Source: Sutcliffiella horikoshii (lineage in GTDB: Bacteria > Bacillota > Bacilli > Bacillales > Bacillaceae_I). Taken from it: a stretch of DNA of 64,000 bases. A program made the translations under genes and the position numbers. The stretch spans positions 3,514,001 to 3,578,000 of the forward strand of contig NZ_CP082918.1 in assembly GCF_019931755.1 (NCBI RefSeq), in the 5' to 3' direction. Positions 27,833-37,280 of the stretch are shown here, piece by piece. Positions within the stretch are counted from its first letter, which is position 1; the number at the start of each line of letters is the position of its first letter. Below the pieces are notes generated by a model, which saw only the letters and a program-made list of their open reading frames with translations, made no database searches and was not told the origin of the DNA.

Positions 27833-28887
27833 ACTGTTACTCCTTCAAAAGATTTTAAGAGCTGTGAATAGTCATTTGGGATCTTTTGTACGTTTACATT
27901 TGCATAAGTAGTGGCTGTCACTGGATCTTTCAATCCATTCCCTGTTAGGACTGCCACCACCTGTTTACCTTTTGCCAATTCGCCGGATTTCAGCTGCTTG
28001 ATAATCCCGGCAACAGAAGCGCTGGATGCCGGCTCTGCAAACACCCCTTCTGTTTGAGCAAGTAGTTTGTATGCATACAGCATTTCATCATCAGTGACCA
28101 AATCAATTTTCCCTTTTGACTCACTTGCCGCGCGGACCGCTTGCTCCCAACTTGCAGGGTTTCCGATCCGAATGGCTGTCGCAATCGTTTCCGGGTTAGG
28201 AATGACCCGGTTTTGTACGATGGCAGCGGCTCCCTCCGCTTCAAAACCACGCATTTCAGGTAATCCCGTGCCAAGGGCTAGATGGTATTCTTGAAATCCC
28301 CGCCAATATGCTGTGATGTTCCCTGCATTTCCGACAGGCAGAGCGAGGACATCTGGTGCTTTTCCAAGCTGGTCGCACACTTCAAATGCTGCCGTCTTTT
28401 GTCCTTCAATTCTGTATGGGTTAAGCGAGTTTACAAGTGTGATAGGAAGCTCCTCCGATAATTTCCGCACTATCTGCAAAGCTTCATCAAAATTGCCGTC
28501 CAAGGAATAGATTTCGGCCCCATACATGACAGCCTGAGCAAGCTTTCCTTGAGCGATTTTACCGTCCGGAATAACGACAATGCACTTCATCCCTGCTCTT
28601 GCCGCATATGCCGCCGCAGAAGCTGATGTGTTGCCTGTAGAGGCACAGACAACTGTTGTACTTCCTTCTTCCTTCGCCTTTGCAACTGCCAGAGCCATTC
28701 CTCTGTCCTTGAAGGATCCGGTTGGGTTGGCACCTTCCACTTTTACATGTAGCTCCACTCCCAATTGTTCAGAAAGGTTCTCGAGGAAAAGAAGAGGTGT
28801 ATGCCCTTCCTGAAGGGAGACGTTTGGTGTTTGCTCACTAACTGGTAAGTATCTGCTATATTCTTTGACTAGTCCTCTCCAAATCAT
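27829..28887 (-). CDS. thrC: threonine synthase
   Basis: A 352-residue PLP enzyme of the fold-II family. The lysine that binds PLP is in [14 protein letters not shown] near residue 60, and the phosphate-binding glycine loop is [15 protein letters not shown]. It turns O-phosphohomoserine into threonine. Its start overlaps the hom stop by four bases (ATGA), so the three genes are translationally coupled. Confidence 0.97.
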   Translation of the reverse strand: MIWRGLVKEYSRYLPVSEQTPNVSLQEGHTPLLFLENLSEQLGVELHVKVEGANPTGSFKDRGMALAVAKAKEEGSTTVVCASTGNTSASAAAYAARAGMKCIVVIPDGKIAQGKLAQAVMYGAEIYSLDGNFDEALQIVRKLSEELPITLVNSLNPYRIEGQKTAAFEVCDQLGKAPDVLALPVGNAGNITAYWRGFQEYHLALGTGLPEMRGFEAEGAAAIVQNRVIPNPETIATAIRIGNPASWEQAVRAASESKGKIDLVTDDEMLYAYKLLAQTEGVFAEPASSASVAGIIKQLKSGELAKGKQVVAVLTGNGLKDPVTATTYANVNVQKIPNDYSQLLKSFEGVTV

Positions 28888-30182
28888 ACAGCGACTTCCC
28901 CCTCCACCCGATAACTGCTTTTGATTTCTTTCACGTATTGCATGTCTGCCAGCTCTTGAAGGAGATTGTCATAGCGCTCTAATGACGCGTGGTGCGTAAC
29001 TACCACCACTTCTGCCAACGCTTCTTCCTTTAATGGCAGCTGCAAGATTTTTTCGAAGCTGACTCCTTTTTGCGAAAATAGATTCGTAATGTGAGAAAGT
29101 ACTCCTACTTCATCCTGTACATGTACACGGAGGAAATGCTTTGCCTGGATTTCTTCTTTTTCTTTGAGTGTTTTTTGGAACTGAGGGGAGACCATACTTT
29201 TGCCGTTCACGCCAAGGCGCATGTTTTTCATCACTCCCACAAGGTCGGACACAACCGCTGTTGCTGTAGGCAAGCTGCCTGCGCCTGGTCCGTAAAACAT
29301 CGTTTCTCCTACCGCTTCGCCGTATACATACACCGCATTATATTCGTTCTGTACACTTGCCAATGGGTGAGCTTGCGGTAGAAGTGTCGGCTGAACGCTG
29401 ACTTCGACCTTTTCTTTTTCACGATGGGCAATGCCGATCAGTTTCATTGTATAACCAAGTTTTTTGCTATAGTTCAGGTCCTCTTCCGAAACGGAACTGA
29501 TTCCTTTCACCTGGACATCTTTTAGTTCGATATTCATGGAAAACCCTAGCGTGGAAAGGATGGCCATTTTTCTTGCCGCATCGATTCCTTCCACGTCTGC
29601 AGTTGGATCGGCTTCGGCAAATCCAAGTGCCTGGGCTTCTTTCAGCACTTCTTCATAGGAGGAACCCTCATTGTTCATTTTTGTAAGGATGAAATTGGTC
29701 GTTCCGTTCACGATTCCCATCATTTTCGTGATTCTGTCTGAGGCAAGGCCATCGACCAAACCTCTTAGGATTGGAATGCCGCCTGCCACACTTGCCTCAT
29801 AAAACAGGTCACAATTGTTCTGTGCAGCTGCCGCTAACAGCTCTGATCCATATACGGCCATCAAATCTTTATTTGCAGTAACAACATGTTTCTTATTATG
29901 AAGTGCCCTTAAAATGTGATGACGAGTCTCTTCGACGCCCCCCATTACCTCAATGACCACGTCAATCTCCGGGTCATCAAGCACCTCCTCTGCATGAAGA
30001 GTCAATAACTCAGGATTCAAATCCACCAGCCGCTCCTTATTCAAATCCTTCACAAGCGCCTTCTTCACCCGAACCGGACAACCCACCTGATGCATCAACT
30101 TATCCTGATGTCCCTCCACAATCTTCACCACACCACAACCAACCGTACCCAACCCCAACAAACCAACCGAAATCACCTTCAC
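28884..30182 (-). CDS. hom: homoserine dehydrogenase
   Basis: A 432-residue enzyme reducing aspartate semialdehyde to homoserine. The NAD(P) fold [17 protein letters not shown], the conserved [14 protein letters not shown] and [16 protein letters not shown] are present. A C-terminal ACT domain (about residues 350-430; [18 protein letters not shown]) gives allosteric control, by threonine in related enzymes. It heads the threonine operon, whose promoter lies 60-88 bases upstream. Confidence 0.97.
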   Translation of the reverse strand: MKVISVGLLGLGTVGCGVVKIVEGHQDKLMHQVGCPVRVKKALVKDLNKERLVDLNPELLTLHAEEVLDDPEIDVVIEVMGGVEETRHHILRALHNKKHVVTANKDLMAVYGSELLAAAAQNNCDLFYEASVAGGIPILRGLVDGLASDRITKMMGIVNGTTNFILTKMNNEGSSYEEVLKEAQALGFAEADPTADVEGIDAARKMAILSTLGFSMNIELKDVQVKGISSVSEEDLNYSKKLGYTMKLIGIAHREKEKVEVSVQPTLLPQAHPLASVQNEYNAVYVYGEAVGETMFYGPGAGSLPTATAVVSDLVGVMKNMRLGVNGKSMVSPQFQKTLKEKEEIQAKHFLRVHVQDEVGVLSHITNLFSQKGVSFEKILQLPLKEEALAEVVVVTHHASLERYDNLLQELADMQYVKEIKSSYRVEGEVAV

Positions 30183-30241
30183 ACTACTCCACTCCCCGCT
30201 TTTGTCTTCTCTGTATGCACATTTGTTTTTATATAATGGAC

Positions 30242-30270
30242 ATTATAGTGTGGTTTGACGTGCTTGACAA
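30242..30270 (-). promoter_or_regulatory. SigA promoter of hom-thrC-thrB
   Basis: On the minus strand TTGTCA (30265-30270) and a perfect TATAAT (30242-30247) are 17 bases apart. Confidence 0.82.
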
Positions 30271-30295
30271 GGGGGTATTTTCACACTTTTTCCAG

Positions 30296-30309
30296 TGTAA
30301 GCGCTTAAC
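30296..30309. promoter_or_regulatory. cre-like palindrome upstream of hom promoter
   Basis: TGTAAGCGCTTAAC has the cre core AAGCGCTT but one shifted base in the right flank. It lies about 26 bases upstream of the -35, where CcpA activates rather than represses in known cases. Confidence 0.35.
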
Positions 30310-30329
30310 ATGTTGGGGGAGTAATAAGA

Positions 30330-30387
30330 AAAAATAAAAGGCCGGATCTCTTCTCCACACTTCTTTGGAGAGAAAAGAATCCGGTCC
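30330..30387 (-). terminator. terminator of D-hydroxyacid dehydrogenase gene
   Basis: The minus-strand stem GGACCGGATTC / GATCCGGCC with an inner TCTCTCC / GGAGA pairing is followed by TTTTATTTTTT. Confidence 0.75.
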
Positions 30388-30390
30388 TCA

Positions 30391-31353
30391 TTAAACTATT
30401 GTCTTTGCTTTGTTTCCTTGCAGCACTGCGACTATATTATCTCGGCATAGCTTTATCATCGTTGTCCTTGTTTCTACACTTGCGCTTCCAATGTGAGGGA
30501 TTGCTACAACCTGTGGAAAATGATGCAAAGGATGGTCAGATGCAATTGGCTCTTCATAGAAGACGTCCAACCCTGCTCCGGCGATTTCATTGTGATTTAA
30601 TGCAGCGATGAGCGCCTCCTCATCCACCACCTGCCCTCTACCTACATTAATGAAGAATGCAGATTTCTTCATGCGTTTGAATGCGTCATAATCGAACAGA
30701 TGCCTTGTTGCGTCCGTTAAGGGAGTTAAGCAGACAACAAAATCCGATTCCTCCAACAACTGTTCAAAGTTGCGGTACGCCGCGCCTAGCTCTTGTTCAG
30801 CTTCTAGATGACGATTTCTATTATGGTAGAGAATCTCCATTCCAAAACCCCTTGCACGCCTAGCAACGGCTTGTCCTATTTTCCCCATGCCGACAATGCC
30901 GATTGACTTATGATGCACATCGACTCCTGCAAGCAGGAAGGGACTCCAGCTTTGCCAGCGCCCCTCTTTTACAAATTCTTGAGCTTCTGTAATTCTTCTT
31001 GCTGTTGCAAGCATCAGCGCAAAAGTGAGATCTGCAGTGGTTTCGGTCAACACATCTGGTGTGTTGCAAACCGTCACACCTCTTTCTGAAGCTACCTTCA
31101 CGTCAATATTGTCATATCCAACTGCAAGGTTTGCCACTACCTTTAGGTTCGGAGCGCTCTTTAACAGTTCTTCATCCACTTTATCCGAGAGCATCGTCAA
31201 AAGGGCTGTTGCTTTTTGAGCTTCTTTCATCAGCATCTCCCTTGGAACGGGCTCGCTGTCACTGTCCCACATCTTCACATCCGCAATTTCCATAAGTGGG
31301 GCGAATAGTTCTTCGTTTAGCTTTCTCGTAATAAACACATACGGCCTTGTCAT
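30391..31353 (-). CDS. D-2-hydroxyacid dehydrogenase (glyoxylate/hydroxypyruvate reductase-like)
   Basis: A 320-residue NAD(P)-dependent enzyme: Rossmann motif IGIVGMGKIGQAVARRA near residue 150, catalytic arginine in NVGRGQVVDEEAL, glutamate in DVFYEEP and histidine in IPHIGSASVETR. It resembles the glyoxylate reductases of Bacilli. The real substrate is not decided by the sequence. It is monocistronic, placed between hom and yutH. Confidence 0.9.
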   Translation of the reverse strand: MTRPYVFITRKLNEELFAPLMEIADVKMWDSDSEPVPREMLMKEAQKATALLTMLSDKVDEELLKSAPNLKVVANLAVGYDNIDVKVASERGVTVCNTPDVLTETTADLTFALMLATARRITEAQEFVKEGRWQSWSPFLLAGVDVHHKSIGIVGMGKIGQAVARRARGFGMEILYHNRNRHLEAEQELGAAYRNFEQLLEESDFVVCLTPLTDATRHLFDYDAFKRMKKSAFFINVGRGQVVDEEALIAALNHNEIAGAGLDVFYEEPIASDHPLHHFPQVVAIPHIGSASVETRTTMIKLCRDNIVAVLQGNKAKTIV

Positions 31354-31455
31354 CTGTCTCTCTCCCTATATCTTGTTGTCTGGAATAGTTACTAAAGCTA
31401 TCTGTTATTTTATCACTCATAGCTTTTCCGAAACATACAAATATAGGGCAAGCGC

Positions 31456-32463
31456 TTATTTTTTCACCCAGTCTAATACCGGAATACCATAGTTTTTTGC
31501 AGGTACTCCTGCAAGATCATAAAAATTCCCAAGAACTTGTTCATAGTACGTAGAGGATTGCAGTATTGCTTTCATCCGGTCCTCATGCCATTTTTTATCT
31601 GCAACAGGCCCGCTCGTATAATAGTCCTCTACACATTCAAAATAGTGAATTGGAAAAGTCAGCCTGGCATACAAGAGTCGCCAGGAAAAGCTTGAAAGCG
31701 GCGATACCCGTTCATAGTCTTGTAAAAATGTTTGGATCTTCGCAGGGTTCATGTCTTTTCCTTTGCGACATTCCACCCGTATCCATTCAGAAAGGTCTCT
31801 GCTTGCATGATCAAAAATCCAATCTGTCGGAAGCTTCATCCATTGCGCTTGCTGCCAGGTAAGATCTGTGAAGCGGTGGTGGCATAGGGTGGCCGCATCA
31901 TTCATCATAGGACTATCATCAAGCTCTGTATCCACTAGATACTGAATGGCATTTTCGGCTAAACCTAGATAGTAAGGAAAAGATTCGACAAACTGGGTAT
32001 CAAAAACATCAACTGGGCTGCTTCTTACCTTTTCCCTGAAAAAGCTCTCCATTTGGTCGACCCTTTTCACCCATAAGCTTTTCCATTGGCCAATTCGATT
32101 AATGGCTGTCACTTTTGCAGGATAGCTTCTAGCATGCGTATGGAAGGCTGCAAGTTCTTTTCCAACGACTAATTGTCTGGAACTATAATCATAAGGCATC
32201 CGAAAAAGAGCCATCTGACGGCCATCTATCTCTGTGGTATAAGTATCATTCTTATTTTTCACAAAAGAACTAACATATATATCTTTATGCGTGCGTATCA
32301 TATAGTCACTTATCTTTTGAAGCTCATCAATTTCTTCCGCTTCCAAGTGAGCAACAGGTACCATGATATAAAGTACGCGATTAGACCAAAAAGCATCAAA
32401 CTGTCGTACCCTTTGCTTCCTTTCCACCCTTAACTCATATTGATCATAAATTATCTGCTTCAA
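31456..32463 (-). CDS. yutH: spore coat-associated protein YutH
   Basis: A 335-residue protein of the CotS/YutH group, which has a kinase-like (aminoglycoside phosphotransferase-type) fold and is found in spore coats. Segments LAAFHTHARSYPA and LCHHRFTDLTWQ correspond to the family pattern; the catalytic HxDxxxxN of true kinases is not evident (HHRFTDL instead), so it may be non-catalytic. The start is the TTG at 32463, behind AGAAGGAGGG; the longer frame adds 21 odd residues. It is the orthologue of B. subtilis yutH by sequence and position. Confidence 0.87.
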   Translation of the reverse strand: MKQIIYDQYELRVERKQRVRQFDAFWSNRVLYIMVPVAHLEAEEIDELQKISDYMIRTHKDIYVSSFVKNKNDTYTTEIDGRQMALFRMPYDYSSRQLVVGKELAAFHTHARSYPAKVTAINRIGQWKSLWVKRVDQMESFFREKVRSSPVDVFDTQFVESFPYYLGLAENAIQYLVDTELDDSPMMNDAATLCHHRFTDLTWQQAQWMKLPTDWIFDHASRDLSEWIRVECRKGKDMNPAKIQTFLQDYERVSPLSSFSWRLLYARLTFPIHYFECVEDYYTSGPVADKKWHEDRMKAILQSSTYYEQVLGNFYDLAGVPAKNYGIPVLDWVKK

Positions 32464-32618
32464 CTCTGTTCCCTCCTTCTCCCTAGTACCAACTATATGA
32501 AGAAAACAGAGAAAACTTGTTAACAATAGCTATCTTCCTAAACTTTATGACCAAAAGCTATTAATTCCACCAAATAAGGGCATAAAGGGTAGATAAAGAA
32601 ACAAAAAATGAAAGAGAA

Positions 32619-32699
32619 AGGGGTCTGACCCTCACTGCTCTAAAGTGTTAAAGATCTAAAGAGGGGTCTGACCCTCACCGCTCTAAAGTACTAAAGAGG
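32619..32699 (+). repeat. two tandem 43-bp units with GGGTCTGACCC palindrome
   Basis: Units at 32619 and 32662 share AGGGGTCTGACCCTCAC and GCTCTAAAGT. Each has the short palindrome GGGTCTGACCC. They lie just before yutG. Confidence 0.85.
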
Positions 32700-32743
32700 G
32701 AGCAAAAACCCCTCGACTATATTATAAAAGATGGGTGAGCTGT

Positions 32744-33244
32744 ATGAAGAATTTTGAGAGTATGGATGATGTGGAGAAGAAGGCGCGGGCGTTGTTGGAG
32801 GAGCGCGGGGTGACGATGGATGATATTGCGGAGTTGGTGTATTTCTTGCAGTCCAAGTACCATCCTGCCCTTGAGCGATCAGAATGTCTGGAAAATGTGG
32901 ACCGTGTTCTTTCTAAGCGTGAAGTGCAGAATACCGTTTTGACTGCGATTGAGCTGGACATATTGGCTGAACAAGGCAAAATACAAGAGCCTCTTTTAAG
33001 AATATTGCGTGATGATGAAGGATTGTATGGAGTGGATGAGGTTTTGGCATTATCCATTGTTAACGTTTATGGCTCCATCGGCTTCACGAATTACGGCTAT
33101 ATCGACAAATTGAAACCAGGCATACTAGAACACCTAAATGACAAAAGCTCCGGGAAAGTTCATACCTTCCTAGATGATATCGTCGGAGCCATCGCTGCCG
33201 CAGCTTCAAGCCGTTTGGCACATAGAGCAGCGAATACCGAATGA
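32744..33244 (+). CDS. yutG: phosphatidylglycerophosphatase A-like protein YutG
   Basis: A 166-residue protein matching the PgpA-like YutG family, with SIVNVYGSIGFTNYGYIDK and the conserved FLDDIVGAIAAAASSRLAHR near the C-terminus, where the DD/E residues of PgpA act in dephosphorylating phosphatidylglycerophosphate. It lacks the membrane helices of proteobacterial PgpA. The ATG at 32744 is favoured over the GTG at 32735, which lies inside the GGGTGAG ribosome binding site. Function is from family knowledge. Confidence 0.85.
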   Translation: MKNFESMDDVEKKARALLEERGVTMDDIAELVYFLQSKYHPALERSECLENVDRVLSKREVQNTVLTAIELDILAEQGKIQEPLLRILRDDEGLYGVDEVLALSIVNVYGSIGFTNYGYIDKLKPGILEHLNDKSSGKVHTFLDDIVGAIAAAASSRLAHRAANTE

Positions 33245-33250
33245 CCATTA

Positions 33251-33294
33251 AAAAAACCAGGCAGCTCCTATCAAATCTCGGCTGCCTGGTTTCT
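33251..33294. terminator. bidirectional terminator between yutG and yutF
   Basis: The stem AACCAGGCAGC / GCTGCCTGGTT is present; the T-run is better on the minus strand. Confidence 0.8.
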
Positions 33295-33322
33295 TCACGT
33301 ACGTCCTTCAAATAGAAGTCCC

Positions 33323-34093
33323 TTAAATTCTTTCTATCCACTCTTCCAACGAATCCACCGTATATGTCGGCTGCTCCTCATACGTTTCTAAATGCGCCTT
33401 TGTCGTCACACCTGTATGCACAAGCAGCGTGTCCATCCCCGCATTCATTCCAGCCTTAATATCTGTATGGTAATTATCGCCCACCATCAGCGTTTCTTCA
33501 CGAGGTACACCCAATACTTTCAGGGCCTGTTCCATGATGACCTTTTCTGGTTTGCCGATGAAAGTTGGCAGAGTTTCCGTTGAAACCGTCAATACCGAAG
33601 TTAATGAGCCGTTACCAGGAAGCAGACCTCGTTCAGTTGGAATTGCAATGTCCCCGTTAGTGGAAATAAAACGCGCACCATTACGGATATTAATCGCACC
33701 AAGTGCCAGCTTTTCGTAACTAATCGAACGGTCAATTCCACTTACTACAACATCTGCTCCTTCTTCAACCAATTCAAATCCTTTTTCCAATAACGCCGTT
33801 CTGATTCCTTCCTCGCCAATCACATAGATTTTTGCCTCAGGCTTGTAATCATAAATATAATTGGCCGTAGCATTACTAGTTGTAAAAACTTGTTCATCTA
33901 ATGTCGGTATCCCAAAGTCCCTTAATTTCTGTGCAACCTGCTGGGGAGTTCTTGAGGAATTATTTGTTACAAAAAGATACGGTATCTTTTTATCATAAAG
34001 TGCTTTTACAAAATGACTTGCCTCTTCAATCTTTTCTTTTCCGCGATACATTGTTCCATCAAGGTCAATTAAATATCCTTGGTATTTTTTCAT
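33323..34093 (-). CDS. yutF: HAD superfamily phosphatase, NagD type (YutF)
   Basis: A 256-residue haloacid dehalogenase-like phosphatase: motif I YLIDLDGTMYRG with the nucleophilic aspartate, motif II FVTNNSSR, the conserved GKPEKVIMEQAL with its lysine, and motif III LMVGDNYHTDIKAG. The cap is of NagD type C2. It probably dephosphorylates a small sugar or nucleotide phosphate. The start is behind GGAGTG. It is the orthologue of B. subtilis yutF. Confidence 0.94.
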   Translation of the reverse strand: MKKYQGYLIDLDGTMYRGKEKIEEASHFVKALYDKKIPYLFVTNNSSRTPQQVAQKLRDFGIPTLDEQVFTTSNATANYIYDYKPEAKIYVIGEEGIRTALLEKGFELVEEGADVVVSGIDRSISYEKLALGAINIRNGARFISTNGDIAIPTERGLLPGNGSLTSVLTVSTETLPTFIGKPEKVIMEQALKVLGVPREETLMVGDNYHTDIKAGMNAGMDTLLVHTGVTTKAHLETYEEQPTYTVDSLEEWIERI

Positions 34094-34183
34094 CTATCTT
34101 CACACTCCACTATGTTCATTTCATTAGTTTAGGTTTCTTTTAACCTGTTCATGTTAGCACAATTTACTAGCCCGATAAAAGCA

Positions 34184-34216
34184 AGAAAGAACGCCCTCAT
34201 AAAAGAAAGCGTTCTC
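34184..34216 (-). terminator. terminator of yutE
   Basis: The minus-strand stem GAGAACGC / GCGTTCT is followed by a T-rich stretch. Confidence 0.6.
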
Positions 34217-34225
34217 AACTCTAAA

Positions 34226-34663
34226 TTAATTTCTAAAAGCCGAAACAGGTCCTAATTCATTTTCCAAATAAGTGCGGACAGCACTACAGAATCCAACAAC
34301 TGTTTCCTGTACTTCCGCTAGACATGCTTCCACCTCTTCGTGACGAATAAGAAGGTATTCTTGTACTAGTGTTTTACGAAGGCGAACAAGCCTCTTTAAC
34401 TGTTTCGCCATATCATCTGTCACTACTTTTTCATCTTCTAAAATGTCAATGATGTCCTCATAGCTGCCAGGATCCCGCATGATAAAACCGTCAATCATGG
34501 CATTTCCTACATCCAATATACCTTCTATGATTGCTACTGCAACACGCTCAAGGGCCTTCTTTTCAACGGCAGTATTCCATGTAGAATGTTGTTGATATAA
34601 GGTAATATTTTCTTCTATATAAAGTAATGTCTGCTCAATTTTTTCACGATCCACAAAGTACAT
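34226..34663 (-). CDS. yutE: HepT-like (DUF86) HEPN protein YutE
   Basis: A 145-residue all-helical protein of the DUF86/HepT family. Toxic HepT RNases carry Rx4-6H followed by Y; here the same place reads RLRKTLVQEYLLI, so the histidine is replaced by glutamine. No MntA-type nucleotidyltransferase antitoxin is adjacent. It therefore looks like a housekeeping, probably non-toxic member, as in B. subtilis yutE. The ATG at 34663 follows AAAGGAGAA; the longer frame adds eight residues. Confidence 0.87.
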   Translation of the reverse strand: MYFVDREKIEQTLLYIEENITLYQQHSTWNTAVEKKALERVAVAIIEGILDVGNAMIDGFIMRDPGSYEDIIDILEDEKVVTDDMAKQLKRLVRLRKTLVQEYLLIRHEEVEACLAEVQETVVGFCSAVRTYLENELGPVSAFRN

Positions 34664-34698
34664 TCTATATTCTCCTTTGTTTGTCATCTTAGCTGTAG

Positions 34699-36006
34699 TT
34701 AAGTTATCGGTTGCAGCACTTTTGGCCTGGCGTAAAAATAACCTTGCGCCATATCCACCTTATGTTTGGAAAGAATCTGGACCTCTTCTGGACGCTCAAT
34801 TCCCTCTGCAACAACAAGCGAACCTGTCTCATTTGCTATTAACAAAAGTCCCTGCAGCATCTTCTCTTTGACCATATTTTTATCAATATCTTGAATAACT
34901 GAACGATCAATTTTTATTATATCAGGCATAATTCTATTGATGGTATGAAAACTCGCATAACCGGCACCCGTATCATCGACGGCAATTTGAAAGCCAAGTT
35001 CCTTGAGCGCGACAATGTTACGCTCAAAATTCTTCAATCCATCGATAGAATCCTGCTCTGTCACCTCAATGGCGATATTCTGCGGAATAATCTCCGGATA
35101 CTTTTTCAACATGGTCAGCATCTTCTCAATCAACTCTACCTCGTTTAAAGTCGTAGGCGTAAAATTGATAAAAATTGCTTCCTTCATTTTGCATTGATAA
35201 ATAAGTTGAAATGCCTTTTCCAATATGAGTAATTCCAGCATAAATAACCGGTTGGTCTGCTTGGCAATGGAAAATAACTGCAGTGGATTTTCCATCAATG
35301 ATCCTTTAGGACCGCGAGTCAGCAATTCCCATGCCTTGATCCCGCCTTTAGACACATCCATAATCGGTTGAGCTAAAAGGGTGATATCTTTAAAAGCTAT
35401 GATTTGATTTATTTGAAATTTTAATTGCTGGTACTGTAATTTATCCTGTTTTTCAGCCATGGCCATTGCCTGTACATGTGCTTTAAGCATGCATTCGGAT
35501 AGCGTATAATCCCTTGACTCCAAGAAAACATAACCAGACTGCACGCACAAATGCTGATTACCCAGTTGTTTATACTTTCGGCATTCTATTACAGTCTTCA
35601 CCTTAGCAAGCTTGTCCTCAAGTTCTGTTGTACTGTGAAACCTTGCATCCACCTTCAGCAACAAGGAAATCCCATCACTATATTGTTCGTGTAAACATAC
35701 AATTTCATCTTCTGTGAATGTTTGTCCTATGACTTTTCTAAGCTGCGCCTTAATTACTTCTCGACACGATAAATATTTACGCCTGCCTATTTTTGAAATG
35801 ATATTCTCCAAATCAGGAAAATAAAAGGAAATCACCGCTACCTGAAAGCCCTTTTTCAAGGTATGTGTCACTCTTTGTTCAATCGGGTTCCTCAAAATAT
35901 AAATCGGCGGATAATAACGCAGATATTTGGACGGAAGCATTATTTTTACTAGATGTGAGCCATTCTTCTTATAGTATCTCTTTATGCGATTCCAGCTTCG
36001 CCCCAT
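34699..36006 (-). CDS. EAL domain protein, probable c-di-GMP phosphodiesterase
   Basis: A 435-residue protein. The C-terminal 240 residues form an EAL domain: AWELLTRGP (EAL position reads ELL), IFINFTP, IAIEVTEQD, IAVDDTGAGYAS, IIKIDRSVI, VVAEGIER and MAQGYFYARP. All metal and substrate residues look intact, so hydrolysis of c-di-GMP is likely. The N-terminal 190 residues are a divergent GGDEF-like domain without a GGDEF motif. There is no signal peptide or membrane helix. A second c-di-GMP-type enzyme (HD-GYP) lies 9 kb downstream. Confidence 0.92.
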   Translation of the reverse strand: MGRSWNRIKRYYKKNGSHLVKIMLPSKYLRYYPPIYILRNPIEQRVTHTLKKGFQVAVISFYFPDLENIISKIGRRKYLSCREVIKAQLRKVIGQTFTEDEIVCLHEQYSDGISLLLKVDARFHSTTELEDKLAKVKTVIECRKYKQLGNQHLCVQSGYVFLESRDYTLSECMLKAHVQAMAMAEKQDKLQYQQLKFQINQIIAFKDITLLAQPIMDVSKGGIKAWELLTRGPKGSLMENPLQLFSIAKQTNRLFMLELLILEKAFQLIYQCKMKEAIFINFTPTTLNEVELIEKMLTMLKKYPEIIPQNIAIEVTEQDSIDGLKNFERNIVALKELGFQIAVDDTGAGYASFHTINRIMPDIIKIDRSVIQDIDKNMVKEKMLQGLLLIANETGSLVVAEGIERPEEVQILSKHKVDMAQGYFYARPKVLQPIT

Positions 36007-36184
36007 GAAGTGGCTCCCTTCTCTCTAGACAAAAATCAGCAAGTTGTATTTCTTTTATTTTATCATAAAAATTAAGAAAATTGTCCCATTTCTTGCACGG
36101 CGTAGATATAATGGAAAATATCCAATAACAAGAATGAGGTTGTATTTGTTATACTAGAAAAAGATGCAAGAAGGAGGTTTCAAT

Positions 36185-36451
36185 ATGGGAGAAAAATTCT
36201 TTTTATATGATGATTCAGTCGATACCAAAACCCGTTTTGTTAGCTTTATGGGGGAAAACAGCCGCTTTGATTTGGCAATAGTCAAATCTGATCGCTATTA
36301 TGGAAAAAGTCTTGTCCTTGATATACAAGGCAACCGTTTTGCCATCATCGGAAGTGATGATCTGGACGAGCCAGGCTATCTTGAACATGCATACCAATTA
36401 TCTGAAGAAGATGCAGCAGAGTTGCGTTCATTTTTGTATGAGGTAGTATAA
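36185..36451 (+). CDS. DUF3055 family protein
   Basis: An 88-residue soluble protein, FFLYDDSVDTKTRFVSFMG at the start and FAIIGSDDLDEPGYLEHAY later, which I recognise as the DUF3055 family of Bacillales; no function is known. The ATG at 36185 follows AGAAGGAGG; the longer frame starts in its leader. Confidence 0.82.
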   Translation: MGEKFFLYDDSVDTKTRFVSFMGENSRFDLAIVKSDRYYGKSLVLDIQGNRFAIIGSDDLDEPGYLEHAYQLSEEDAAELRSFLYEVV

Positions 36452-36525
36452 ACACTTGAAATTCATAATAATCCTCTTTTGTCTCGGTAAAACTAACCTT
36501 ACTCTATGACAAAGGGGATTTTTTC

Positions 36526-36831
36526 ATGTTTATTGACGAAAAGGATAAAGAGGAAGAGCATTATACTGACTTCTCCAACGTGGAAACACAGCAGAATTAT
36601 TTGATACCTGAAACATTACCCGAAGGTCCTTACGGCTCTCCACGTGGCAAAGACACTCCTGTGGAAAACAAAAGTAGTCCATGGCGTGAAGGTCAGCGTT
36701 ATTATAGTGCCTTTAATTATGAAAATAAAAACCTTCATCAGGACATCCCAAGACAGCATCCTGGTGCCCATCCGACCCATGATGACAAGAATATGAACGA
36801 AGAGCCTCCATACGGGAATCCAAAAGACTAA
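36526..36831 (+). CDS. conserved small hydrophilic protein
   Basis: A 101-residue, highly charged protein without membrane segments, rich in proline, glutamate and tyrosine. The segment PEGPYGSPRGKDTPVENKSS is conserved in Bacilli as far as I recall, where it is called a cytosolic protein. It is probably largely disordered. The start ATG lies behind AAAGGGGA. I know no function. Confidence 0.75.
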   Translation: MFIDEKDKEEEHYTDFSNVETQQNYLIPETLPEGPYGSPRGKDTPVENKSSPWREGQRYYSAFNYENKNLHQDIPRQHPGAHPTHDDKNMNEEPPYGNPKD

Positions 36832-36835
36832 TTAT

Positions 36836-36867
36836 TAAAACCCCATCATCGTTGATGGGGTCTTTTT
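36836..36867. terminator. bidirectional terminator
   Basis: The stem AAAACCCCATCA / TGATGGGGTCTTTTT lies between convergent genes. Confidence 0.82.
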
Positions 36868-36877
36868 AGGCAATGAA

Positions 36878-37186
36878 TCACTTCGCCTCAGCAGCAGCCT
36901 TTTTTACTTTCTTCAATACAAAGTAAGCACAGCCGAAATTACAGTATTCCAGTATGTAGTCTGGCAAGGTGCTTATCTTCGTGTCGTGGGTGGATTTATG
37001 GTTTTGGTCTTCAAAAAATCCCCGTAAACGCAACTGGTTATAACCCCAGTCACCAACAATGTAGTCGTATTTGTTTAGAACATCAATATATCTTGCGCGA
37101 AAGGTTTCTTCGTTGAAGCCGTTTCGATTCTCTTCCAACAGTTCGTAGCAATGGTTTCCTATACAAATCATTTTCCGCTCCTCCAT
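36878..37186 (-). CDS. yutD: YutD family (DUF1027) protein
   Basis: A 102-residue protein with RYIDVLNKYDYIVGDWGYNQLRLRGF split across the centre and CNFGCAYFVLKK near the C-terminus, matching the YutD family of Firmicutes. The CNFGC cysteines are conserved in the family and might bind metal. Function is unknown. Position beside yutC and lipA agrees with B. subtilis. Confidence 0.9.
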   Translation of the reverse strand: MEERKMICIGNHCYELLEENRNGFNEETFRARYIDVLNKYDYIVGDWGYNQLRLRGFFEDQNHKSTHDTKISTLPDYILEYCNFGCAYFVLKKVKKAAAEAK

Positions 37187-37280
37187 TTCTGCTCTTATTT
37201 ACATTATAGACCATTCTCCACTAATTTCTAAGTCAAAATTTTTCTCAACGGGCAATCCTATGTGTAAGGAGGTGTTTCCA

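Noticed and set aside
31449..31463. AAGCGCTT at the end of yutH as a cre site for the downstream dehydrogenase
   Set aside because: Flanking bases do not fit the consensus and it overlaps coding sequence.
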